This document shows, one piece after another, positions 39,134 to 47,625 of a DNA stretch of 47,625 nt. The DNA is from Acanthaster planci (Eukaryota; Echinodermata; Asteroidea; Valvatida; Acanthasteridae): the NCBI RefSeq assembly GCF_001949145.1, contig NW_019091361.1, positions 1,209,834 through 1,257,458 on the forward strand, read 5' to 3'. The position numbers and the translations under genes were made by a program. The first letter of the stretch is position 1; each line of letters starts with the position of its first letter. The notes beneath the pieces were generated by a model. It was given only the letters and a program-made list of their open reading frames with translations. It was not told the origin of the DNA and made no database searches.

Positions 39134-42100
39134 GCATTCTGGCATGTCTACCACAAGTCATCCAGTCTTAAGCATTCCTTTCTCATTGTCCACCCAGTTA
39201 CTTGTGACTGGTCCTGTGATGGACTTGACCACAACACTGGCTATGTACATGTACTTGTCTACCACTTACGGCCCTGTATTGTGTGCTCCTATGTCTAGTT
39301 GTTGACTGAATCATTCCATGTGCCTAAAGTGTGCCTAGAGGGTTTTAGCATTATCCTTGTACATGTACACAGCTGGGTCCAAACCTGTAATTTACATGTA
39401 ATTACAGCGAAGCCATCGGCTCACGTGGGTGAGAACAGTGACCAGTCACGACAAGATACAACAGGTGTAGTTGCATGCAACAAACAAGTTGTTCAGCTTC
39501 ATCCTCTATTCAACAGTATCATTCCACATCGTGGCTTTGCAAGATTGATGTAATAAGATAGGTCAAGAGAATGTGACAGTATGTATCAGAAAGGGTGGGT
39601 TTGTGATCAGCGACGCTGCACACTGCTGATTTCTCAGCCACACTGCCGGTTCGTAAAACTTGGAACAAATATTGCTCTCTTGCAGATTTCACTGCAAATG
39701 TTCTGCAGTGTTAAGTGGATCTCTCTTAACACTGGAAGGCATCTTTGTGGGAATATTGCAACTGTGTACAACGCCAACAGGTGTGTGCAGGTGTGGCATA
39801 CATACATGTAGTGTGAACAAATTTGAAGTCCACATAATGTAGGGTATGATGGCGTTGTGTGGACTCGCACACGTCCGCACAATGTTTTCCCCTCTCTGAA
39901 AAACAGTTTCAGAGGCCTTTTGGGGGTCAAGATTATGATCTGTGGCAAAATGAAGAGGAACAGTCCAGAAAATCATCAAAAATCCAGCTTAAAGGTGTTA
40001 TCCTAGTTGGAGAAAAAGGAACATTTTCCTCAAGTTTCCTTAATCACAGGAGAACAAAGGAATGTCCACACTTTGTATGTAAAACAGGTATGGGTGTGTA
40101 TGCGCGGTGTGCAAAATGTTCTAAACTTGTGCTCATGCTGTTCCAAAGACTTTCGAAATAAGGTGCAGCTCATGAAAATTGAAGTAAAAAATGCCGATAC
40201 ATGAGGCAATCTGTAGGAATTGACAACATTTGAGAGAGACCTATCAGCTCTGTATTCACACGGACATAAAGTTTGATCCAGCCTTTAACAGTTGCACATG
40301 TTGTTCAAATAGAACTTGATGATGGTTCCTTGGTTTTCAAAGGGGAGATAGTTTCAGCCGATTTATGAGCATCCAACCACACACTACAGGTCTCTCACAA
40401 ATGACGTCACTTCCTACAGATGTGTGTTGGCATTTCAGACTATGCTCTATTTCAGAGATACTTGGACCAACACGCATGCGTGTATAGACCATTTTGCACA
40501 GCGAAGACGCACCTGTTGGTACTGTAAACACAGTTGTAAGTTTCCTACGGGGATGGCGTCCTGTGATAGAGATCTTATACTTGCTACCACTTTGTAAGCC
40601 AGAACCTAATTACATGCTGCCTTTGTGAAGATCTATTTAGCTATAATGTTTTTAATGCGTGTTACTTCAGCAGCTTTACCCAGTATGTAAGCAGGCTCTA
40701 CTTTAGTTATGCTTATTAACACTGATTTAAGATTAACCTTGTGTGTGTGAGGTATTACCATTAAATGTTTTGACTGCTACTTTAAAATATGCAGTAACAA
40801 AACTTAAATCTTCCGTCAGTTTTTCGTTGGGGAAATGCTCAGTACAGAAAGTTACTGTACTGAATATGAAAGCAGTTAGCATTGGTTTTTCAACGCCTGA
40901 CCTTAGATAATGCTAATTTTTAGGCATCTTTTATTTCAGGAAACCAAAACCCATTGCAACTGCATTGTTTGTGTTGTATATCGTTTGTACATTTCCATGA
41001 GTCTTCTCGGTGACGGTGCAAATGCATTTACACCAAGAGATATGTAGATTTTTCGTTTGGAGTAAAGATAACACACAAGAAACAAACGGCCATATTCACT
41101 ATGGATTGAAGTTGGTGATCGTGGGGTCAAGTCATTTATAATAATTGCTTGTACATGTATGTACTCACTGTCACAGCAGTGCCTCAAGGCCAAAAACTGC
41201 CAGACGTCCACAAACAACACCTGAAAACTCAAATGGATATCCAACAGACACAGTCTATCAACTATTTGAAACTCAAACAGTAGTTATTGAAATGATAGAA
41301 TTTTAGACATTTTTCATTTGAGGTTGTTGTTTCACTGTCTTTAGTCTAGTTGACTACAATGAAAATGAAATTTTCATTATCCCATATTAATTCAAATTAG
41401 CCGTAAGTAGTTGTAATTAGTAGTTGTAATTAACAAGATTGAACAAGCTTTGCAAAAGTATAAATAAGGTCCTTTGTTCTACCAAGAAAACATTCACCAT
41501 TCATAGGTACATCTGTGAACTCAAAAACACAGTTTGACCACAAGTGATTCTTTTGCATAGGTAAGTTGCATAGGTGATGTATAGTGTGCAAGTGATTTGG
41601 TTTTGCATGAATTTCTCCCCATCCACTTTACACATTATACTTCGTGCCATTTTACATGCACTTGTGTCTGATCTGAAAATGGTCTTCCAAGTAGATCATG
41701 TTATACTTTGGGGATGTACACTGTACAGGCATTCCAAAATCTCAATAACACTCTGGGCATTCAAAGAGGTTACTCTTTCCCTTAATATATTCAGGATTTG
41801 GAACTTTCTGTTCCCATTATAAGCTTGGGAATACATGTAAAACTCAGCTAAGTAAAAGTATCACATTATAAACTGAAGTGCTGAATTAGGCTCAATTGTG
41901 TTGGTAGTGTCTGGGCGCACAAATGGCATTTGGATATTTTTTCAGAGATATTGTGGCGCATAAAAAACGGCAAACTTCACACAAAGTGGCATGAACACTA
42001 CTGATGTGTACACGAGCAACAAGGTTAGAGGCAGGTGCACTGAAGCAACCAGAAGCATTAATTTATGCAGTTCCAAGATCTGCCTTCTTCAACTCCTAAT

Positions 42101-43110
42101 TTTTTTTAGCATGGAATACTGAACCACTGCACGTGGGAACTGATGAACATTAGCGTGCAAGCAAGTACATGTAGATGCTTTCCTTAGGTGATGAATGAAC
42201 CCTAACCACACTAGTTATCTTGCAGTAGGAATCGAAGGCGGCATTTTTAAAATGTCTGGTTCAGTGCATTCTTCAAAAATGGGAGCTGTCTAAATGACTG
42301 TTGTGTGAAAGATGCTTTAGATAGATTGGAAATCAAAGCTTATTTTAATGGTAATAAAACTGCTTGAAAAGCCCCAAATCCTTGAACTGTTAATGCATTC
42401 CATCTCTTCCTGTATTCCAGCCATTCCTTTGGATGTAAATTTCTGCTCATTATCTTCCTGTTGGGCGAGTCGATGCACAACAGCCAGGTATGCATGCACA
42501 GTGTTGCAACTCCCTAGCAGTTTAAATTGGCCTTTCCATTCTCATCTTAACACTCCTCAGTCCTCCAACAGGTGAAGGATTGAGGAGGGTTAGGGTTAAG
42601 GTCTCATGTGGATCCTGATATTCTTGGACAGTCACGGTGGATGTTTGCAAATTGCAAGCTTACGCATGCAGACACTATTAAGTGCACTATATGTGAGAAG
42701 GTAGCTTAAATCTAACGGCGTACTTTTAATGAAGTCACTTCAAGGACTTGTAGTATCCAGCCCTAGGGGTAAGTATCCATGGGATGTGATTCCTCAGGAT
42801 TTAACCAAATTTCAGGGTTTTGACCACAATTTTTTTTTCTAAAGGATTCATCATGAAGTCTTTTGCCTACTGTACTAACACCCAACCTGGGGCTAACATA
42901 AAGCCACTGCGGAAGAAACTCCTGCCTTGTGAGCTACGAACAATAAGTCCCAGCAGTTTGGTCACTGCTTCGCCTCCACTGGACGTTGCGTAGAATTCTC
43001 TTCATCCCCTCATCTCACACTGGTCATACCCTGGGATACATCACCACTTCACTGTGCATTATATACAAACCTCCTCTGGTCTCTGCCGCAGTTGGCCTAG
43101 TGTGGGTCCG

Positions 43111-43257
43111 TCAAGGTGCCAGAGCTCCCTCTGCCTGGCTGTAGTACTTGTTGAAGTCCAGTCTGAGTAACAGCTGGCTGAGGTGGGGGCTTGCCTGATG
43201 GTGGCTGCGCACACTGGATAGGATTTTGAACAGGAGCGAGGACTGCCGGCTAAAGCC
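43111..43257 (-). CDS. TUBGCP4: TUBGCP4 last exon
   Basis: On the minus strand it encodes 48 residues plus TGA (43111-43113): GFSRQSSLLFKILSSVRSHH, QASPHLSQLLLRLDFNKYYS, QAEGALAP. It aligns closely with the human GCP4 C terminus (KGFSRQSSLLFKILSSVRNH, LLLRLDYNKYY). The acceptor on the minus strand is tttgacag and entry is phase 0. The extreme C terminus after KYYSQA is a few residues shorter than in human. Confidence 0.95.
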   Translation of the reverse strand, partial: GFSRQSSLLFKILSSVRSHHQASPHLSQLLLRLDFNKYYSQAEGALAP

Positions 43258-43796
43258 CTGTCAAAGAAATGAGATACCGTCATTGCCAGGAGCATTTCCC
43301 CATGTTCTTTTTCTTTTCGAATTCAGTCAACAACAGCGCGCCATGTTCTTGGTAAAGGGCTGGTACTACAGTATGTGCTGGAGGTCACGGGATCAAATCC
43401 CACTCCAGTTGATATCTTTGTTCATGTATGTTCATTAATAAACAGCATCAACGGTTAAAATACTTCAGAAGTTTCAGCATAGCCAACACCAAATTTTGGC
43501 AGCAGAAAAAAAGAGTTCACACCTCTTCAGCACTGACATTTCTTCCTGTGTTTAATTCTGGTCAAATAAATGAAAACCAACAGGTCCCAAAACAGAAAGA
43601 CAATCTATTTATGTCAAGATCATATTCCAGGCAAATTACCAATACACGCTTTGCGTGTCGGCCATCTTACAGGACAGAGTGAGGTTTCCTGGTAGAACAA
43701 ACAAACTGCCCTGCAAGATGGCTACCATGCAAAACTTCCATGTCCAGAGACCAAAACCCGGCTCTAGGCAAGAGATTCTGATGTCATCGTACATAC
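43258..43796 (-). other. TUBGCP4 last intron
   Basis: About 0.54 kb. It includes a tRNA-B-box-like stretch (GGGATCAAATCCC, about 43389-43401), perhaps a SINE remnant. No coding exon was recognised. Confidence 0.55.
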
Positions 43797-43913
43797 CTGT
43801 GATAGTTTGTCCATGTGGGTCACTTCTCTGTCCGTCATGCTGGCTGCGTGTGTAATCAGTAAGACAGCGAATGAGTGACACAGCTCCATGATTTCATTCA
43901 GACAGTGGCTCAC
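43797..43913 (-). CDS. TUBGCP4: TUBGCP4 penultimate exon
   Basis: It encodes 39 residues, VSHCLNEIMELCHSFAVLLI, THAASMTDREVTHMDKLSQ. It aligns with human GCP4 VFHCLNEILDLCHSFCSLVS and the following variable loop. The acceptor is ttgcattag and the donor CAG|gtatgt on the minus strand, phase 0 at both ends. It lies in the C-terminal GRIP2 half of the protein, which contacts gamma-tubulin. Confidence 0.93.
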
Positions 43914-45123
43914 CTAATGCAAGGGAGGAACCAGGAAGAGATACAGCATAAAGTCTCTGCGCCAACAAAAATCATGGTTTCCATTTTTCTTACAGAGCTC
44001 AGCAAGTCCCACAATCCGCTCCGAGCAGAAACCAAAAGGCACGTTTTTACATAGCAGCGCCAGTCCTGTGGAGGGAACTCGCTGTGTGCGCACACTTCCA
44101 TTCATGCGTGTTCGGTGGGGGACGCATCGAGCACAGTTGAACCATTTCCAATAAATTGAATATACAGTCTTCGTGTATGCAATGTGCACAAGCCAGGCTT
44201 GAAACCCTTGCACCAGCCTGTCTCAATTTTGCCAATGAGGGTGCGCCTCCACTCCGAGCAGATAACTACACATTAATACTCTCTATACCATTAACAGTTC
44301 TTGTTCTTATAACAGCATCACTAGGCCTGATTTCCCAACTTTCCCAACAGCCTGTGTTGGAGAAAAATTCCCACAGCACCTCACATTCATAGGCAAATGA
44401 CACAAAGCACAGTAGAGGGCGCAAGTCAGGTTAGCAGTGTTTTCCCTGCAATTATAAATTTCTGGAAGGGTTTCAACACCCAAAAGCATTTTATATTTGT
44501 GAATTTAGTCATGCAGGCTTAAGTCTGAATGAAACAGTAAAACACTTTGTGATGCCCTTTTTGCAGTCGAAGAGGGACGGAACAACATTTACCTGTCAAG
44601 TTTGACATTTTAAGTCAACACAGATTTTTATTTCAAAAGAGAAACAGGGGAGTCAGGTTGGCGTAGTGGTTCTTTCCTAGCGCCGTCCACCTCTGGTGGC
44701 CTGGGTTCAAATCTGGCTAGGTCTACATGTGGATTGGGTTTTCAGTCCCTACTTGAGTCTGTGGGTTTTCCTCAAATAATTTTTCAGGGTTTTCCTTCAA
44801 CCTCTAAAACTGAACATTTCTTCATGGTCTTCTTCACTCATTTATCATCCTGTAATTGGGGCTAAATGCGCTGTTGGATGAACAGATAAAATAAATGAAT
44901 GAAATTTCAAAACAGAATTCACTCTCTGGCCTCAATTCAGTTTTAGCCTCCACACTGAGACACAAATGAAGAACGGGTTAAGGAGTGCTCAAGATCTGAC
45001 AAAAATGCAAAATCATTGGGGAAACATTTCCAACACGACAGTAACTTGCTGGTCCCCTTGACTGTGTTTTGTGCCAAATGCCTGGAAAGCAGGGCTTATT
45101 TCTCACCAACCACAGAGACTCAC
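43914..45123 (-). other. TUBGCP4 intron with SINE
   Basis: About 1.2 kb between the VSHCLNE exon and the VDVLETQF exon. It contains the plus-strand SINE at 44648-44904. Nothing else was recognised. Confidence 0.6.
44648..44904 (+). repeat. tRNA-derived SINE, plus strand
   Basis: The head has an A box (TTGGCGTAGTGGTT, about 44659) and a B box (GGGTTCAAATCTG, about 44703). A conserved body follows with GGGTTTTCAGTCCC and CTGTGGGTTTTCCTC, ending in a TAAATGAATGAAA-like tail. This complete head-body-tail layout is typical of invertebrate SINEs. It is antisense to TUBGCP4. Confidence 0.7.
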
Positions 45124-45258
45124 TGGTTTCATGAGCAGAAAACACTGGCCCAGGAGAGAGGTTAAGAACTGGTCGTGGGCCAGCCGTACTGCCTCAAAGT
45201 CCCTGGTGCTGCTAATCTTGTCAATCAGTTGGGTGAACTGAGTCTCCAGAACGTCCAC
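45124..45258 (-). CDS. TUBGCP4: TUBGCP4 exon (VDVLETQF...LLMKP)
   Basis: It encodes 45 residues: VDVLETQFTQLIDKISSTRD, FEAVRLAHDQFLTSLLGQCF, LLMKP. It is close to human GCP4 VDVLESQFSQLLxQINSTRD and RLAHDHFLSNLLAQSFILLKP. The acceptor is atttcag and the donor CCA|gtgagt on the minus strand, phase 0 at both ends. Confidence 0.96.
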
Positions 45259-45849
45259 CTGAAATCAGTGGACAGGCAAGCCAGAGCTGTAGTTGAGCTT
45301 ATCAAGAGTCTCTCTAAGTCCATCACAAGTCCATCAAAAATCATCCAGCCTCAAGCCAAGTCAGAAACTACTCAAATCAACTGTGATAAAAGTAATTCTT
45401 TGCCATTGTTCATCCTGACTGGTCTTATGACTGGACTTGTGATGAATTCAACAAAGGGTGAAGAAAGTTGTAATAACCAAGTGCTTAACAAGACAAGGCT
45501 CGAGCATACATACACTCAAAGGCATGGTGAAAATTGTTGAAGTCAGCATGAATATCATCCTTTGTACAATTACAGCACATGTGGCAAAAGAAAAATGACG
45601 ACAGAAAAGAATGTGTACGAAGGACGGAATAAAAGAGCACCCAACGGGACACTTTGAAGCAAGATATTCAAACAAAGATCAAGATTGCATGATTCTGTGT
45701 GAACTCGACAAAACCAGCAAAAAGTTTCAAATGGCCACCCACTGTGCTGAAGCCACAAGCCCAAGACACCATCTTTTCCCATAAGCTAATAAAACTCTTT
45801 GAAATCAATACCTGCAAACTAATTGGACTGCGGCTTTGCATTAACCCAC
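45259..45849 (-). other. TUBGCP4 intron
   Basis: About 0.6 kb. I see no repeat or exon in it. Confidence 0.6.
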
Positions 45850-46027
45850 CTGCAAGTAGTACTGTAGATTATCCACCAGGAAGGCCATGTGCGATCGCAG
45901 CCGCCACTTGCTGGCATCCGACTGCTCTGCGGGGGCATGCTTCCGCTGCATCTGGAGAGCCCAGCACTGCTGCAGTTCCAGCTGGACGCGCTTGATGCTC
46001 AACAGGAAACGGAACAGGGTGTTATAT
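45850..46027 (-). CDS. TUBGCP4: TUBGCP4 exon (YNTLFRFLLS...YYLQ)
   Basis: The first base completes Lys. The exon then encodes 59 residues: YNTLFRFLLSIKRVQLELQQ, CWALQMQRKHAPAEQSDASK, WRLRSHMAFLVDNLQYYLQ. This is the most conserved block of the gene-family C-terminal domain (human YNVVFKYLLSVRRVQAELQH, KWRLRxHMAFLVDNLQYYLQ). The acceptor is gaccttcag and the donor CAG|gtgggt on the minus strand. Confidence 0.97.
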
Positions 46028-46222
46028 CTGAAGGTCCAGAGCAAAAGCTGAAGATTTGACAGTGCAAGAGGCAGGTCTTTCATAGTGAGGAGCTACTGAT
46101 GGTCACTGAATACAAGTAATGCAGTATTATCAAACGGGCTAAGTTGTGAACAGGTGAACAAGTCGCTTTTGTCAGGGGTGGAATCGGAGGAAATTGAAAA
46201 ATCCATGAAATAATCACCAGCT

Positions 46223-46461
46223 GGGGCCAATTTCATAGAGCTGCTTAAACACAGAATATGCTTAAGCACATAAAACCTTGCTTACTAAACAAAGGTTACC
46301 AGCTCAAACTCCATGTGATTGTCATGCTAACCAAAAAAACAGGTAAATACCATTCCAAAACAACACCACAAGAACGTTTGGCTGGTAACCTGATTTGTCA
46401 AGCAAAGTTTTTTCATGCTTAAACAAATGTTTCGCTTAAGCAGCACTATGAACTTGGCTCC
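46223..46461. mobile_element. MITE with GGGGCCAATTTCATAG ends
   Basis: The left end GGGGCCAATTTCATAGAGCT, followed by GCTTAA, pairs with the right end AAGCAGCACTATGAACTTGG, followed by CTCC. Size is about 239 bp, with no coding capacity. It sits in the TUBGCP4 intron between 46027 and 46718. I associate this type of terminus with MITEs in echinoderm genomes, from memory and unverified. Confidence 0.65.
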
Positions 46462-46717
46462 AGGCGTTTTGAGGGCTCCTGAGACAGGCTGAAGTCTACG
46501 GTATACATGTACCTTTGTTTTTGCCTATAGGCACCCTTTAAAATACCCTGTCTTGTGTTCTGTATCAACTGTTGTAGATTATGGAACAAATGGAATGGTA
46601 AACTCAGATTAATGCCAAAGTCAGGAAAATCCTGATGAAAAATCCTGAGATCAGGAAAAATCTCGACATATCTCAGCCCTGTAAAAAATTTTTTTTGGGG
46701 GGGGGTTGAACACTCAC

Positions 46718-46835
46718 TTCTCCAAAGCCGCAGCATTGAAGAGTGTGTGTAGTGGCCATTGTACATTGTACGTCATGCCCAAGCAGTTCCAACCAATGTC
46801 TCCACTGCTCTTAGACTGAGGGGCGGCCTCCGACT
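46718..46835 (-). CDS. TUBGCP4: TUBGCP4 exon (WNCLGMTYNVQWPL)
   Basis: Starting with two bases of a split Lys codon, it encodes SEAAPQSKSSGDIGWNCLGM, TYNVQWPLHTLFNAAALE and two bases of Lys. YNVQWPLHTLF matches human GCP4 YKVQWPLHILFTP. The preceding Ser-rich stretch corresponds to a variable linker. The donor on the minus strand is GAGAA|gtgagt. The acceptor cactgcacag|AG was chosen because it restores frame with the exon upstream. Confidence 0.92.
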
Positions 46836-47208
46836 CTGTGCAGTGACAATAAATGAAAACATGATAAAAATGAAGGACATACAGTGAGATCAGATATCAT
46901 TGGATTTGATAAACTACAAATCTATGCGTGATTAAATATGTACAAAGAGCAAAAACAAGAATTGAATTTCATTATTCCATGTTAAGACTGGAAACTTTGA
47001 GTCCCATCAAGGTGGTGCATCTCTATGTGGAGGCCACTTTGTATTATCTTATCAGAGTACTGTTAGTTTCGTCTGTCAGCCTGGGAAATTGTAACTTAGA
47101 TCAATAAAAAGAGCCTAATATGTACACAATGGAAAAATGCAACCGTGACCAGCATACTGCTCATCATAACCAAACAAGGGATGATACTTAGTCTACGCGG
47201 GATCTTAC
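46836..47208 (-). other. TUBGCP4 intron
   Basis: About 0.37 kb of AT-rich DNA. Nothing was recognised in it. Confidence 0.6.
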
Positions 47209-47325
47209 TTTTGCTGGCACCCTTTATCGGAGTCTTAGAAGTTGCGGTCAGTCGCACTTGGCCCAGGGATGTGTCGTCTTCAAGGAGAACTTTGTGAGCA
47301 GCTTGACGAAAGGCCAAGTTGACAT
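47209..47325 (-). CDS. TUBGCP4: TUBGCP4 exon (first GCP4 exon visible)
   Basis: It completes Asp, then encodes VNLAFRQAAHKVLLEDDTSL, GQVRLTATSKTPIKGASK and one base. Human GCP4 has VNVAFQQSAHKVLLDDDNLL here. The acceptor is ccatcatcag and the donor AAAA|gtaaga on the minus strand. The six exons total 812 nt, giving 269 full codons and the stop. Earlier GCP4 exons (the N-terminal GRIP1 half) lie beyond the right edge of the window. Confidence 0.93.
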
Positions 47326-47625
47326 CTGATGATGGAAGAAAGGGGCAAGAGTGAATTATTACATGTGTGACTGGCTCTGCCAAAATGGCCCTTGGGCTTA
47401 TGTGTGACACATTGATTTTAAGTGATGTCTACACATAGAGAGGCACTTTATTAAAACCCTCCTATGCTGAAGTCACTCTTTGGGTCATTTGGTGAACACC
47501 TCAAAGAAGCACAGCTGTGTTGTGTTGTGCACTGCACCAACTGTCCCTCACAGAAATATCAGATTGCACTTTTGTGCTGCCTAACAACTGTGCTTCACTG
47601 TTTCATGTGCATAATTGTGCAGTAA
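47326..47625 (-). other. TUBGCP4 intron, cut by window edge
   Basis: This is sequence upstream of the first visible GCP4 exon. No GCP4-like coding segment was recognised, so the next exon is outside the window. Confidence 0.6.

Larger units (their letters stand above)
35401..43110. other. Convergent intergenic region with both 3' UTRs
   Basis: About 7.7 kb between the furin stop (+) and the TUBGCP4 stop (-). It must contain both 3' UTRs, whose ends cannot be fixed by eye. An AATAAA at 37378-37383 followed by a GT-rich stretch is a candidate furin poly(A) signal. ATTAAA on the minus strand at 42725-42730 is a weak TUBGCP4 candidate. Repeats are at about 38500-38720 and 38929-39133. No convincing extra gene was recognised. 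Confidence 0.5.

Noticed and set aside
39859-40161. A 100-residue plus-strand open frame in the intergenic region (FQRPFGGQDYDLWQNEEEQS).
   Set aside because: No recognised domain, no splice partners and an AT-rich codon pattern. It may be chance or UTR, and I could not support a gene.
43375-43410. tRNA-like GGTCACGGGATCAAATCCC, possible tRNA gene.
   Set aside because: The T-arm-like stretch is present but no acceptor or D arm pairs with it. At most a SINE remnant.

Overview
The window is nuclear DNA of an intron-rich animal. It holds two convergent, conserved protein genes, and every exon was placed by joining splice sites so that reading frame and family homology both hold. The introns are AT-leaning, full of MITEs and tRNA-derived SINE remnants, and dense in the palindrome TACATGTA. 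Gene structure and repeat style suggest a marine invertebrate, probably a deuterostome. A MITE ending near 46223 resembles elements I associate with echinoderms, but this is low-confidence taxonomy.

Gene 1 (+ strand, about 784-35400) is a furin-class proprotein convertase (furin/PC5/PACE4 group). The signal peptide and first part of the prodomain lie upstream of the window. The visible exons encode the end of the prodomain, a complete S8/kexin catalytic domain, the P domain, a short Cys-rich segment, a membrane span and an acidic cytoplasmic tail. Joined, they give 2043 nt (680 codons plus stop) with one choice of alternative exons.

The most notable result is that this gene carries two tandemly duplicated, alternative exon pairs. 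(i) Exons 4a (8779-8855) and 4b (11166-11242) are both exactly 77 nt and in the same phase, and both encode the segment just before the catalytic His. Using both, or neither, shifts the frame into an early stop, so they must be mutually exclusive. They differ at the position equivalent to furin Asp191 in the S2 substrate pocket (Glu versus Ile). (ii) Two alternative final segments share the exon-11 donor. The 34880-35400 form gives a membrane-spanning tail with sorting motifs. The 34584-34879 form gives a shorter Cys-rich tail ending in a GPI-signal-like hydrophobic stretch. The TAG stop of the second form is the splice acceptor of the first. Four isoforms (two specificities by two anchors) are therefore predicted.

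Gene 2 (- strand, 47325 down to 43111) is the 3' part of gamma-tubulin complex component 4 (TUBGCP4). Six exons encode the last 269 or so residues, including the C-terminal gamma-tubulin-binding region.

Layout: 1-783 upstream intron; 784-11242 prodomain end, catalytic Asp exon and exons 4a/4b, with a large inverted-repeat element at 2602-4996; 11243-27565 two very long introns around the catalytic-His exon; 27566-35400 remaining catalytic, P-domain and C-terminal exons, with a TA-flanked transposon set directly against the exon-6 donor; 35401-43110 convergent intergenic/UTR DNA with MITEs; 43111-47325 TUBGCP4 exons; 47326-47625 intron.
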